In this document: positions 1-11,889 of the stretch, piece after piece
Layout: every line of letters starts with the position of its first letter
How positions within the stretch are numbered: position 1 is the first letter of the stretch
Position numbers and translations under genes: made by a program
The notes under the pieces: model-generated
Seen by the model: only the letters and a program-made list of their open reading frames with translations
Databases searched by the model: none
What the model was told of the DNA's origin: nothing
Source: Sciurus carolinensis
Taxonomy: Eukaryota; Chordata; Mammalia; Rodentia; Sciuridae
Assembly: GCF_902686445.1 (NCBI RefSeq)
Contig: NC_062218.1
Span: 133,409,241-133,473,240 of the forward strand
Reading direction: 5' to 3'
Length of the DNA stretch: 64,000 nt

Positions 1-682
1 TGTACATGTTGAGTAGGTGCAATTCTGCATGACCCTCCCCCCCAAATTTATGATCTTCTGTTGGTTCAATCTACGATGCTGAACCCCAGGACATAGAAGT
101 CTGACTGTATTCATTTCTACTTATGCAAACAGCAAGATAAAAAGACATGTATAATAATGAAAAGGCTAAGAAAGAAACAGACACATTCATAATGGAAAAA
201 ATGTAACTACATATTCTGAAGCCAATCTGGTAATATCCACTAAAATCTTAAACCTAAGTATCTTCTGTCCCATCACAATCAGTGATTTATTAAAAAATAC
301 TTACTCAAGTATGTTAAAATATATGCTGCTGGCAGAGGGGAAAATTAGAAATTATATAAATGATCATTAATAAGACCTATTTTTGATTCATTTATATGAT
401 ATTCTGTGGTCATTATCTTTTAGAATGACATAGTTATGGTACATCAATGTGAAAAGAGGTTCACAATAAAATCAAAAGCAAATTTTAAAACAGTACTCTC
501 TAGCAGAAAGATACCATAATTTAAAAGATCAAGTTAGAAAAGACAAAGAATGTAACATTAGATAAAGCTAAATCTCTACTGACAGAACCAAGAAATTAAG
601 TTTCTTAATTTCCTGGGAAAGGATGAGAAGTCTTTTTATAATCTGATGCTATCCATTTATGTCTTCCCCATAAAAGTGAACG

Positions 683-877
683 TACAGTCATGCATTGTTT
701 AACTATGGGAAATATTGAGAAATTTATGGTTATGTGGTTTTGTCTTTGTGCAAACATCACAGATTGTACACAAACTAAGAGGGCTACAATGTCACTAGGC
801 AATACAGTCTTATGGAGCCTCTATCATACTTGCAGTCCACTGTTGACCAAAATGTCCTTAATGAGTGTTTAACTGTA
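683..877 (+). mobile_element. Short Tc/mariner (Tigger-like) DNA transposon
   Basis: The left end TACAGTCATGC and right end TTAACTGTA are imperfect inverted termini bracketed by TA, the target duplication of Tc/mariner elements. The interior, including 'tgcaaacatcacagattgtac', resembles a known small non-autonomous Tigger family. Subfamily not assigned. Confidence 0.6.
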
Positions 878-2258
878 TTCCTAAGCACCCAAAAATTTGC
901 ATTCACTTTTAAGCAGCTTAGAGATTTGAGAAAGACTAGGATTATCCTGGCCCATGTTAAGAGCCCTATTTAATAAGTGATTTCATTCTAAAGTTCCCAG
1001 AATCCTTTACTGTTAAAACACCAAGAAACAGGAAGAATTTAATTAGTGTTTCCTGAAACCAGAAGGTGACTAGCAAGCGCAAAAAGACTAGGTTTAATTA
1101 ATGTGCCTAACAAGAAATCACAGTAAACTACATATACATTTACAGATTTAGGAAAAAATAAGAATGAAAAAATATCTACACATCTAAAGCACTGACATTT
1201 TGGGAGAAACAGAAGAATCACAGCTTATCTTCATTATGTGCCAATTCTGTACTTGAAAACCATACTACTACTTCAAATTTATTTATAACTCCAAAATCAG
1301 TCATTCTGAGATATATGAAAAGTGGCAAAAAAAAAAAAAAAAAAAAAGAGTTGTCCAATGTACATATTCCCAGATGAGGTTTAACCAGTTGACAGTTCCT
1401 CATTTCAAGTCCTATACTGTACTTTTTTTTTTTGCATTTTGCATTTTTTGTTGGTAATTTTGCTACTTAAAATACCCCCAAGTACAGTGGTGAACTGCTA
1501 AGTTTCAAAAGCATTGAGAGGGTTGTGAGGTACCTTACTGAGGAAACACAAGTGTTAAATAAACTTTATTCAGACATGAATTATACTGCTGTCGGCCACT
1601 AATGAATCTATTAATAGTTATAAAAAAAGGGGCCTATAAACAGAAATAAATAAAAACAAGAATAGTATTGATCAGTCAATGAGAATATGACCAGTGACTC
1701 ACAGGAACTTAAACCCTGTATTTTCACTGGGAGTAATGGTTCATTTTTCACTAAGTAAGTATTCACAGTAACTTTATGTAACATAACTACTTGCAAAAAA
1801 ATATGGTCTATATGAATAGACCATAACTGGGAAAGATGGTAATTTGAACTTCTCCTAAGTCACAAGGAGTGACTTAGGGAAACTGCAACCTCATGAAAGG
1901 AAGACTCTCATGAGAGTTGCAAACTGGATCAAGAGGAATAAAAAAGACCAGATTAAATTGCACACAGGGCATTGACAGACTACATACCACAATAATGCTT
2001 AACTTAAAAATAGTAAAGTCAATGAAGAAGGAAATATACTTAATGAATGCACCAAAGCATATGAGTTAATAAATGGAAGTTTCAATCCCTAAAGGCAAAC
2101 ACATTGTAAAGGCAACATCACTAAATTAAGGTGAGAAGGAACTATTCTAACATCAATGGAAAGGTACAGATTTTCCAAAATGAACTCATCTGATTTAAGT
2201 AAGGAAAGTTTAGAACTAAAAATAAGCTTAGAACATGAGAATGGAAACATTAAAGTGC

Positions 2259-2598
2259 TATGTTTTCTGTGTCCCCAAATTTCACATGTGGAAACTTAAA
2301 CCTCAAACTCATACATTGATGTTATTTGGAGGTGGGGTCTTTGGGAAGTAATTACAATTATAGTCATTAGGGTGGGGCCACCATGATAGGACTGGGCTTC
2401 ATATGTTTCCCCATATGATGGCTTATGTCATGATATGATACAGCAAATAGGCCCTGACCAGAAGCCAAGCAGATGCTGACACCACACTCTTGGACTACCC
2501 AACCTACAGAACCATAAGCCAAATAAACTTCTTTTCTTTATAAATTACACAGTTCTCAGGTGTTTTGTTTTGTTACAGCAACACAAAACAGACTAAAA
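2259..2598 (+). mobile_element. ERVL-MaLR solo LTR
   Basis: Typical MaLR layout: 'tgtccccaaatttcacatg' near the start, a 'ggaggtggggtctttggg' block, and a 3' part with 'ccaaataaacttcttttct' containing an AATAAA signal, ending near 'acagactaaaa'. Old and diverged, with no internal region. Confidence 0.7.
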
Positions 2599-2660
2599 GT
2601 ATTAGGAAAAAGACAAAGGGAAAGGAAAGAAAATATTAAGTTCAAAGTAAATGAACAAAC

Positions 2661-2868
2661 AGTAAGATGTGGTGGTTCCTGAATGTAGTCCTAGCTTTTA
2701 GGGAGGAAAAGGCAAGAGGATCCCAAGTTCGAGGCCAGCATGAACAACTTAGGAGGCCCTGTACCAAAACAAAAAAAAAAAATAAGAAGGCTGGGGATAT
2801 AGTTAAGTAACAGAGTGTCTGCCTACCATGTGTTAAGAAAATAGGCTTAACACCCAGTACTAAAAGGA
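2661..2868 (+). mobile_element. B1-ID SINE, diverged
   Basis: B1-like left half ('gtcctagcttttagggagg', 'gaggccagcatgaacaact'), an A-rich linker, then an ID-like 'ggctggggatatagttaag' right half and A-rich tail. Confidence 0.75.
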
Positions 2869-3884
2869 AAAAAGAGGGGGGAAAAAAAAAGTTAAGACCC
2901 TATTTAAAATATGAACAACACAAAGGTAAAATTGCTAGGGATAAATATAATTAAATGTAATAAACAGATTGAGGGCTTTCTAAAAAAGAAAAAAAGAGAC
3001 AAAAGAATCATCTTAGTTTATAAACTAACATGACCATAATGTTAAGAAATTCTGAATTTCACTATAAATAAAAACCAGCCAAGTATATAACATGCCAAAA
3101 TTATACCTCCTTTGACCAAAAGGAAAGATACAGATAATCTACTGCAGAACAGATTGTCAGCTGACAATCAAAAATCAATGAAATTAATCTAAAATACATG
3201 CTAAGTGAAAAAATTCAGTATACAAATATAAAAATACACTATTTTAATACTAAAAATGAGAGGTGTGGAATCTACATTTGCATTCGTGCTTGCACACAGG
3301 GACTCTGAAGGGATGCAAAAAAACTTAAAAATTACATGTGTGCATATACACATGAACATGTATGCTGAGAGGTATGTTCTTTTTATATTTTCATGTATCC
3401 CTATCCTGAAATGCCCTTAACCCAAGTTTCACTTGGCTACTTATCTCAGTAGTGAGCTATTCTAGGGTACTTTCCCTGATCCTACCATGCTGGTTAAGAC
3501 ACTCCTAAGAAAAAGGTAATAGTTCAAACATTCCTGCTCTGTATTTGTCATAGTTTTATAAATACCTCTGCATGGGAGTCTCCTCCTATAACCTGTGAGA
3601 TTCTTGAAATCTGTTTTATCACTTACTGCATCAGCAATTTCAGAATAAACAAATGAATGAGTAACTGAAGGCTTCCGAACTCTCATTCAGCATCTGCTGC
3701 CCGTACGTGGGTTTACTTCCTTTCCCAATGACCTATTCCCAATTTGAATTTCCATAAATCAGATATTATGCAGAGTACAGAAAGGCAGCTGCACAAGCTG
3801 GTAACATCATGAAAGCTACCTGATTTTTAAGTTACACTTATCTTAATTATCAAAAAGAGCTACACACAGTATTTTCTTTTTAAT

Positions 3885-4059
3885 TTATGATACAAGGGAA
3901 TGAACTCAGGAGCACTTTACCACTGAGTTACAGCCCCTGCTCTTTTAAAATCTGAGCGAGAGTCTTGCTAAGTTGCGAACTCTGGACTTGAACTTGAGAT
4001 CCTCCTGCTTCAGTCCTAAGTCACTAGGATTTACAGGTGTGTGCTACCATGCCTGGCCA
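3885..4059 (-). mobile_element. B1-ID SINE
   Basis: Reverse-complement order: the ID part ('ccactgagttacagcccc') comes first, then the B1 part ('gatcctcctgcttcagtcc', 'caggtgtgtgctaccatgcc'). Confidence 0.8.
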
Positions 4060-4073
4060 TATAATCAATCTAT

Positions 4074-4259
4074 CTTTTTTTTTTTTTTTTTTTTTAGCAG
4101 TACTAGGGTTGAATCCAGGAGTGATTTGCCACTGAGCTATATCCCTAAACCTTCTTAATTTTATTTTGAGATAGTCTTGCCAAGTTGTCCAGACTGGTCT
4201 CACACTTGTGATCCTGCTGATTTACTGGAATTACAAGTGTGTACCACCATGCCTGGCTA
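4074..4259 (-). mobile_element. B1-ID SINE with long oligo-T start
   Basis: An oligo-T run (the reversed poly-A tail), then 'ccactgagctatatccc' (ID) and 'accaccatgcctggctaa' (B1). Lies directly beside the preceding SINE in the same orientation. Confidence 0.8.
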
Positions 4260-4285
4260 ATATTTTCTTTAAAAAAAAAAAATTA

Positions 4286-4402
4286 TGGGCGGGGGTTGTA
4301 GCTCAGTGGTAGAGTGCTTGCCTAGCATGTGTGAGGCACTGGGCTCAAGTCTCAGCATCACATGTAAATAAGTAAAATAAAGGTTCCCTGACAACTAAAA
4401 GA
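4286..4402 (+). mobile_element. ID SINE
   Basis: Free-standing tRNA-Ala-derived ID: 'gggggttgtagctcagtgg' with A-box and B-box-like order, 'tagagtgcttgcctagcatg', then an A-rich tail. Confidence 0.82.
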
Positions 4403-4599
4403 ATGATTAAAAGAAAAAAAAAAAATCAGAAAAACTTTGATCCAGAATTTGAGAGACATGGTCTACCAATCTCCAGAGAAAAATAAGTCTAAAGAGAACT
4501 AACTTTCTCAGTAAATTCAAGTCTTCAAACTGCCGGAGCAGGTCATGAAGTACAAAGGATAATGTATGGCATACAGCATAGGCATCTGGTTCAAAAATC

Positions 4600-4686
4600 T
4601 TATAGGCATAGCTTAGCAGTAGAGCACCCCCAGAGTTCAATCTCCTGTACTGCAAAGAACAAAAAAAAAAAAAAAAAAAAAAAAAA
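4600..4686 (+). mobile_element. Partial B1-ID SINE, ID end with poly-A
   Basis: Only the right end is left: 'agagcacccccagagttcaa' and 'ctgtactgcaaagaac', followed by about 28 A residues. Confidence 0.6.
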
Positions 4687-5371
4687 GGAAAAGAAAACAA
4701 ACACAAAACCCCAAATATCTTTTTGTGACTACCAAGATGTTTAGACCCAGTTTCTTGAAGCTTCCTGTGTTAGTACATTTTTCCCTGCAATATGCTGCCA
4801 CTGAAAAGGCCTGGAACAAGTACAGCCCTTGAGGGCAACCACAGTGCGGCCCCCACACAATTAAACAAAAGAAAGAGAACATAAGAGTTATTTGGTATCT
4901 TCAGATCTTCAGGCAGAATTTTAAAGTGTACACATCTGTTTCAGATTCCCAAAACAAGAATTGTTTGTTGCTGACCAACCATCTCACTGGGAGAAAGAAA
5001 AACTATATTAAAAAACCACAAAAACACAAGTTTGAAAGCACTGAAGAATTACGAAGACAATAAAGACATGATAAATGAAGAACCTGTAGAGAAGGGAAAT
5101 ACAGAGGTGGTATTAAGTAAGGATACTCCCCAGCACTTTACTTCTAAAAGATGTAGAATCATTAAGCAGCAGCTAAAAGTAAGGAAATGAGTTGAAAGTA
5201 GGGGCTAAGAGAACAGAACTTTAAGCTGTCATACATAACCTGGAAAGACAGGATGGGGAAGGAGACACTGTTAAACACCAAGATTTCAGTTGGCAGCTAT
5301 AATACAGGGATGGTCCATCAATAAGCCAGTGCTCACAACCACTGAACACCCTGGTGCAAATCAGATAAATC

Positions 5372-5600
5372 TGCTGGGCACAGTGGCACACACCTGTAAT
5401 CCCAGAGGCTGAGGAGGCTGAGGCAGAAGGATACAGAGTTCAAAGCCAACATCGCAAAAGTGAGGCACTAAGCAACTCAGTGAGACCCTGTCTCTAAATA
5501 AAATACAAAACAGGGCTGGGGATGTGGCTTAGTGATCAAGTGCCCCTGAGTTCAATACCCGGTATCTGCACACACCCCCCGCCCACCCACCCCCGCAAAA
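5372..5600 (+). mobile_element. Full-length B1-ID SINE with perfect TSD
   Basis: Complete B1 part ('gctgggcacagtggcacaca') and ID part ('ggctggggatgtggcttag'). The 14-bp direct repeat 'aaatcagataaatc' at 5358-5371 and 5601-5614 is its target-site duplication. Confidence 0.92.
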
Positions 5601-5739
5601 AAATCAGATAAATCCTGATTAGACTAAGGTCATCCATCCCTACCACAACTACCTGGAAAACACATAAGTAAATTTACTCCTAAGGAAAAGAATGCCATCA
5701 AATTATTTTACCATATCCAGCATTCAATAAAGTGACCAA

Positions 5740-7075
5740 ACCAAAGGACTAAAAGCCAGAAGAAAAAGAGAAACAACAGAAAAAGACCTCCAGGAGACTC
5801 GGATTTTGAAGTTATCAGTCTTCTAAAAAACTATGATAAAACTTATTTTCAGCCAAGAGAAAAAGGATCAGATTTACTCTCCCACCTAAACAACTTTAAA
5901 AAATTAGGACAAAATGTATTTAAAAAATCATTTTCAGACATTAGACACTAGGCAGCACAAAACATCAGTTACTGATGGGGAAAAAAATAAGCCCTTATCA
6001 CTGTTTCAGTTGACTGTCCAGAGTTTCATGACAGTATGCTGAGGTACAGAACCCATGCAGGCTCTGGTGGTCGGTCCACATAAATTCAGGGAATGAAACT
6101 GAGAGTCTTGAGAGGTCAAGGTAGTTGGAGTTTACAACACAGAGTGCAGAATAGGAAAGACAAAGAAAGATCTGAAAAAGACTCCTCCCTTCTCCTTCCC
6201 TAGGCTTTGACTGAGACTCAGGATCAGCAAATGCATGGGAGGAATAACCTGAGGCTAGGGACAGGGAAGCAGAGACAAACTGAAAAGAATAGAGGAAACA
6301 ATCCTTGGGGATCACAAGAAAGAGTCTGCATTTCCACCAGAGTGGAAAACCTTTTGACTCACATAGTATACAGGAAGATACTAGTAAGCTTCAAGTGAAT
6401 CAAACTGTTTCCAAATAATTTAACTGTATCTGAGAACAAAGTTCAGGAGTATTTCTAGGAATACAAATATTAGTGCTGATGAAGGTAAGATTCATAATGT
6501 ACTATACCCAAACAAAAATTACCAGGTATGCAATGAGAAAGAGAGAAATAAATATAACACCAACCCAAAAATGAAAAATATGATAGAATTATAAATAAGG
6601 ACATTAAAAGTCACTATGCCTAAATTATATATGCTCAAAAAGACACAGGGAAAATGTTATGTAAAGGTATGGAAGACATTCAAAAAAATCTACATTTAAC
6701 TTCTAGCACTAAGTGCAGCATGTTAGTCATTACAAAGAAAAATATTAGTGAAACTGAAGGTATAGTAACAGAGACTAGTACAAAATGAAAACAAAGTAAA
6801 GACAACAATTAAACATAGTAAGCTATAAGAGAATCAATCAAGTAGCCTAAAAAGAGGGCTAGGGGGGAAGAGGCAGAAAGAATTATTTGAAAAACTAGTG
6901 GCCTAAACCATAAATCCACAAAACCAAGAAGTTCAACAAGATCCAAGGACCAAAAAAGTAGTAAGGAAAAATAAACCCTACACCAAAGGCATATTATACT
7001 GATCAACATCAGAAAATCATAAAAAGAAACAAGAATAGGAATGACTACTGACATATCAGAAACAATGTAAACAAG
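5740..7075 (+). mobile_element. Old L1M, ORF1 region
   Basis: Diverged L1M ORF1-type sequence: 'ccaggagactcggattttga' near 5791, 'gaaaaatattagtgaaact' near 6737 and 'gaatgactactgacatatc' near 7038. It is the host for the younger L1 at 7085 and resumes after it. No intact reading frame. Confidence 0.5.
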
Positions 7076-7084
7076 AAGAGAGCA

Positions 7085-8422
7085 AAGATTTGGGCCTACT
7101 TTTTCTTCTATTTGGTGCAGGGTCTCTGGTCTAATTCCTAGATTCTTGATCCATTTTGAGTTGAATTTTGTGCAGAGTGAGAGATAGGGGTTTAATTTCA
7201 TTTTGCTGCATATGAATTTCCAGTTTTCCTAGCACCATTTATCGAAGAGACTATCTTTTCTCCAATGTATGTTTATGGTGCCTTTGCTTAGTGTGAGATA
7301 ACTATATTTAGGACCAAATTTCCTTAGCAAGATTCCCAAAAAGCACATGGAATAAAAGCAGGAATCAATAAATGGGGTAGATTCAAACTAAAATACTTTT
7401 TCTCAGCAAAGGAAATAACAATGTGAAAAGAGAGCCTACAGAGTAGGAGAAAATCTTTGCCACACACACTTCAGATAGAGCACTAATCTCCAGAATTTAT
7501 AAAGAATTCAAAAAACTTTATACCAAGAATACAAATAACCCAATCAATAAACGGGCTAAGGAAATGAGTAGACACATCACAAAAGATCTACAAGCAATCA
7601 ACAGATACATGAAAAAATGTTCAACATCTCTAGTAATAAGAGAAATGTCAAATCAAAAGTACCCTAAGATTTTCATCTCACTCCAATTAGAATGGTTATT
7701 ATGAAGAATATAAGCAATAACAGGTGTTGGCGAGGATGTGGAGAAAAAGGTATATTCATACTTTGCTGGTGGGATTGTAAATTGGTGCAGCCTCTCTGGA
7801 AAGCAGTATGGAGAATCCTTAGAAAACTTGGAATGGAACCACCATTTGACCCAGCTATCCCACTCCCCACTCCTTGGCCTATACCCAAAGGACTTAAAAT
7901 CAGCATACTACAGTGACACAACCACATCAATGTTTATAGCAGCTCAATTCACAATAGCTAGATTATGGAACCAACCTAGATGCCCTTTAACAGATGAATG
8001 GATAAAGAAACTGTGGTGTATATATACACAATGGAATATTATTCAGTCATAAAGAGGAATAAAATTATGGCATTTGCAGGTAAATGGATGGAGTTGGAGA
8101 ATATCATGCTAAGTAAGATAAGCCAATCCCAAAAAACCAAAAGTCAATGTTTTTCTCTGATAAGTGGATGATACATAATGGGGGAGGGGAGGGGTAAGGG
8201 AAGAATGGAGGAAGGATGGATTGTGTAGAGGGAAATGAGGGGTGGGGAGAAGGCGGGGGAAGGTAAGATAATGAAATGAGAAAACATCATTACCATGTAT
8301 ACATGTATGATTACACAAACAGTGTGACTCTACTTCATGTACCAGAGAAATGAAAGTTGTACACAAATGGGGTATAATCAAAAACTGAATCATAAAATAA
8401 AAAAATTAAAAATAGATTTCAC
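7085..8422 (+). mobile_element. Younger 5'-truncated L1 with inverted 5' part (twin priming)
   Basis: 7085-7311 is ORF2 sequence on the minus strand. 7312-8422 is the next part of ORF2 plus a purine-rich 3' UTR and A-rich tail on the plus strand. The two parts meet in the same ORF2 neighbourhood, the classic 5' inversion of L1 integration. A 9-bp direct repeat 'aagagagca' (7076-7084, 8423-8431) flanks it. No functional ORF. Confidence 0.85.
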
Positions 8423-8568
8423 AAGAGAGCATAGTTTTAAAGATTTTTTTAAAAAATCATTATTTCTCAATTCATGAGTTAGCATCTGAATACCAATAAG
8501 ATGACTCATCTAAAATAAAGAAAAAGTGTAAAAAAAAAAAAAAAAAGACAGCACAAAGGAATATCTTT

Positions 8569-8765
8569 TTATATGACGGGGGTGGGTACCAGGGATTGAA
8601 TTCAGGGGCACAGGACCACTGAGCCACACCCCCAACCCTATTTTGTATTTTTTTATTTAGAGACAGGATCTCACTGAGTTGCTTAGCACCTTGCTTTTGC
8701 TGAGGCTGGCTTTGAACTCGCGATCCTCCTGCCTCAGCCTCCCCAGCTGCTGAGATTATAGGCAT
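8569..8765 (-). mobile_element. B1-ID SINE with perfect TSD
   Basis: ID part ('ccactgagccacacccccaa') then B1 part ('cctgcctcagcctccccagc'). The 13-bp repeat 'aaggaatatcttt' at 8556-8568 and 8766-8778 is the target duplication inside the old L1M. Confidence 0.9.
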
Positions 8766-8778
8766 AAGGAATATCTTT

Positions 8779-9716
8779 AAAATACTCAAAGATTAAAAAC
8801 TGTCACTCTATAGCTACAAGATATATAATGAGGACACTAGTCCTAGTATCTGATGAAATAAAGAATTAAATGGAGAGATAGCCCATGTTTGTGTGCAAGA
8901 AGACTAAATATATTGTCAAGATGTCAGTTCTTCCCAACATTTAATAGATTCAATGAACTCCTAATCAAAATCCCATTTAAATTAAAAATTTGCCCCCTGC
9001 ACTGTCAAAAGAATGAGAAGACCAGTCAAAGACTAGAAGAAAATATTTGCAAAAAGGAAACATCAGGACTGGGGAGTGCTTTACAGAGTTCAATCCCTAG
9101 CACCAAAGGAAAAAATAAAAATAAAAAGATATATCTGAAAAAGGACTGTTGGATGTTAGGCTCATGTGTGAGACAATGCAAGAAGGTTCAGAGGAGAAAT
9201 GATTAGGTTGTGAGAGTCTTAGCCCTGTGAATTAATCCCCTGATAGAATTATCTGAGTGGTAACTGAAGTGGTAGGGTGTGGTTGGAGAAGGTGAGAATT
9301 AGGGGTGTGGCTTTGGGTATACATTTGTATCTGGCAAGTAGAGACCACTCTTTCCTTCCTAATCACCATGTGAGCAGCTTCCCTCTGCCACACTCTTCTA
9401 CCAGGTTGTTCCTACCTCACCTGGAGCCCTGAGGAATGGAGCTGACCTTCTGTGGACTGAGACCTCTGAAACTGTGAGCCCTTAAATAAACTTTTCCTCC
9501 TCTGAAGCTGTTCTTGTCAGATCATTTCAGTCACTGTTAGCCAAAATGTACAGAGATTTCTTAAAACTCAACAAATAAAAAATGAAAATGGCAAAGATCT
9601 GAAAAGATACCACATGAAAGAAGATATATCAATAGTAAATTAGCATATGCAAAGATGTTCAACCTATGTCATTAGTAAACTACAAATTAAAACAACAATG
9701 AAATACCACACTGTGA
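8779..9716 (+). mobile_element. Old L1M ORF2 fragments, interrupted
   Basis: 8779-9060 and 9546-9716 match L1M ORF2 sense sequence ('aatagattcaatgaactcct', 'gactagaagaaaatatttgc', 'caaattaaaacaacaatgaa'). They continue the L1M seen at 5740-7075, with internal deletions. A remnant of SINE-like sequence (about 9063-9130) and an LTR (9142-9545) lie between. Confidence 0.6.
9142..9545 (+). mobile_element. MaLR-type solo LTR
   Basis: Shares blocks with the copy at 20992-21437: 'gtgtgagacaatgcaag', 'ggagaaatgattaggttgtg', 'tggagctgaccttctgtgga' and 'taaataaacttttcctcctc', ending 'tcactgttagccaaaa'. Confidence 0.75.
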
Positions 9717-10595
9717 TGTAGTAGCCAGCCAGCATTGAGCAGTAAAAATGCAAGCAAGGTCACACGTGTTCTTTAAATTACTTCTAAAGTAGACAAGAAA
9801 GCAAAGGGTAGTAGTTTAATTTGTAGAAAATAAACAGAAGGGGCTAGGGCTGTGGCTCAGAGGTAAAGCACTTGCCTACCACGTGTGAAGCACTGGGTTC
9901 AATCCTTAGCACCACATAAAAATAAATAAATAAATGTATTGTGTCCAACTACAACTAAAATAAAATTTTTAAAAAATAAAAATAAATAAATTAGTTTTTT
10001 AAAAAGAAACTAAACAGAGGCAAGGGAGCTAGTTGAAAATCATATCAAGAGAAAAGGATTAATGGGACTAATTCTTGACAGGGTCCACAATGGTGAATGT
10101 TAAGTTAGGAATTATAGCTATTAAGTGTCCCCACTTGCCTGGGAAGGAGGATTCCTTTAGTAGTGCAGGTAAGGTAAAGTAACTTCTGACCAGCTATGGA
10201 TTCCAGTGCCCACATTAACATGGGATTGACTTGTAGATGAAGACCCCCTAAAAAGAATGGCCACCATGACAGTTCCAGAGAGGACCAACTAAGGTAAAAA
10301 ACTCCACTGCCCAACATGAAGGAGGAACTGGACATCTGATTGACAAAGAGTACAGAAGGTGGCCCCAAGTTCTGGTAAACATCAAACAGTAATAAACTAA
10401 CTTGGAGACAGCGTTGTCTCCTTTGTCATCCTTCGCTCGGGAACAGTCCACTCTCTCTCAAGAGTGCTCTACACTTAAGCCTCACTTTGTTTTTTATAAT
10501 AAAGTTCTCTTACATGACTTTTGGTGTCTGACTTTAAATTTTCCTTTGTTGTAACATAAGAACCAAGGTTTGGAGTTTCAGCTCCCTGCTATCCT
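9717..10595 (+). mobile_element. Probable ERV (class I-like) solo LTR
   Basis: The 3' half has an LTR U3/R/U5 look: 'tccttcgctcgggaacagtc', then 'cactctctctcaagagtgct', an AATAAA at 10498-10503, and a U5-like 'ggtgtctgactttaaatttt'. Old L1M sequence continues at both sides, so the block is an insertion. An ID SINE interrupts it at 9840-9996. No internal viral genes are seen. Exact ends are uncertain. Confidence 0.5.
9840..9996 (+). mobile_element. ID SINE
   Basis: 'ggggctagggctgtggctca' start, 'aagcacttgcctaccacgtg', 'cactgggttcaatccttagc', then an A-rich tail with AAAT repeats. Confidence 0.88.
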
Positions 10596-10596
10596 A

Positions 10597-11430
10597 TACA
10601 CCTATCAGGATGGCAAAAAAAAACAAGCACTGATACTACCAAATCCTCAGGGGACTGTGAAGCAAGAGAACTCTCATTCTTTACTGTTGGGAATGCAAAA
10701 TGGTATATCCACTTCAGAAGAAAGCTCAACAGTTTCCGGTAAAATTAAACATAAACTCAGTATAAGATCATGCCTGCTTAGTATTTACCTAAAGGAGTTA
10801 CAAAAACTTTTATGTACACAAAAGCATCCACATGGATGTTGATAGCAGCTTTACTCAAAACTTGTCAAAACTTGCAAATAACATGAGGTTTTTCAGTAAG
10901 TAAATAGGCAATAAACTGGTATACCCAGATATTGGGGTAATATTCAGTGCTAAAAAGAAATGAGCAAGTGGACAAAGAAAAACACAAGGGAACCTTAAAT
11001 GCATATAATTAACTGAAACAAGCCAATCTGAAAAGGTAACATACTATATGATTTCAACTATATCACATTTTGGAATAGAAAAAAACCAGGGAATTAGTAA
11101 AAGCATCAGTGTTTGCCAGGGGCTGGGGAACAGGAGAAATGAATAGTGGGAACAAGAATTTTTAGGGCAGAGAAATTACTGTGTACTACATAACGGTGGA
11201 TCCATGCTGTTATAGAGTTATTAGAACTCACAAAATGCAGAACACAAAGTGAACCCTAACAAAAAGTATGGCTTTTGAATGTCGGTGTGTCAGTGTAGTT
11301 CATTAGTTGTAATCAATGTATCACTGGTACAGATACAGTGGGAGAGAACTGTGAAGAGGTAAGGAGTTTATGGGAACTCTGTACTTTCCACTCAATTTTA
11401 CTATAAAAGTAAAACCGTTACAAAACACAA
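10597..11430 (+). mobile_element. Old L1M ORF2 end and 3' UTR
   Basis: Long match to L1M sense sequence: 'gttgggaatgcaaaatggta', 'atttacctaaaggagttaca', 'agaaatgagcaagtgg', 'tttgccaggggctggggaac', 'gagtgaaccctaac'-like block, 'ctttccactcaattttacta'. Stops and indels throughout. Confidence 0.8.
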
Positions 11431-11447
11431 AATTAAAATCAGTGGTT

Positions 11448-11685
11448 GGGCAGGTATGGTAGTGCCCGCCTGTAATCCCAGCAGCCTGGGAGGCTAAAGC
11501 AGGAGGATCACAAGTTCAAAGTCAGCCTCAGCAAAAGCAAGGCGGTAAGCAACTCTGAGACACTGTCTCTAAATAAAATATGAAAACAGGGCAGGGGTTG
11601 TGGCTCAACTGTCAAGTGCCCCTGAGTTCAATCCCCAGTACCAAAAAACAAAAAACAAAACAAAACAAAACAAAACCCAAAAAAA
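11448..11685 (+). mobile_element. Full-length B1-ID SINE
   Basis: 'gcccgcctgtaatcccagca' (B1), 'ctctaaataaaatatgaaaa' linker, 'gggcaggggttgtggctcaa' (ID), and a tail of CAAAA repeats. Flanked by an imperfect repeat of 'aaaatcagtggttg'. Confidence 0.88.
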
Positions 11686-11880
11686 CAGTGATTGCCAGAG
11701 TTGAGTGGGTGGGAGGAAATGTCTGACAACAAAGGGACACAGGAAAATTTTGGGGAGTGATGACACTGCTCCATATTATAACTGTGGTGGTGGCTGGTGG
11801 TTAAATACATGTTTGAAAAAGATCTGTATAACAATGAGTTCTATTATATGTAATTTATACTTTATTGAGAAAAAAAATTT
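11686..11880 (+). mobile_element. L1M 3' UTR fragment
   Basis: 'gattgccagagttgagtggg', 'aactgtggtggtggctggtg' and 'atgtaatttatactttattg' fit the distal 3' UTR of an old L1. Confidence 0.6.
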
Positions 11881-11889
11881 AAAGACTTT

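Noticed and set aside
1556..1565. AATAAA as a gene polyadenylation site
   Set aside because: An isolated hexamer in AT-rich intron with no upstream exon on either strand.
4286..4360. tRNA-Ala gene
   Set aside because: The tRNA-like sequence is the head of an ID SINE. It lacks a full cloverleaf, has an A-rich tail, and recurs across the window.
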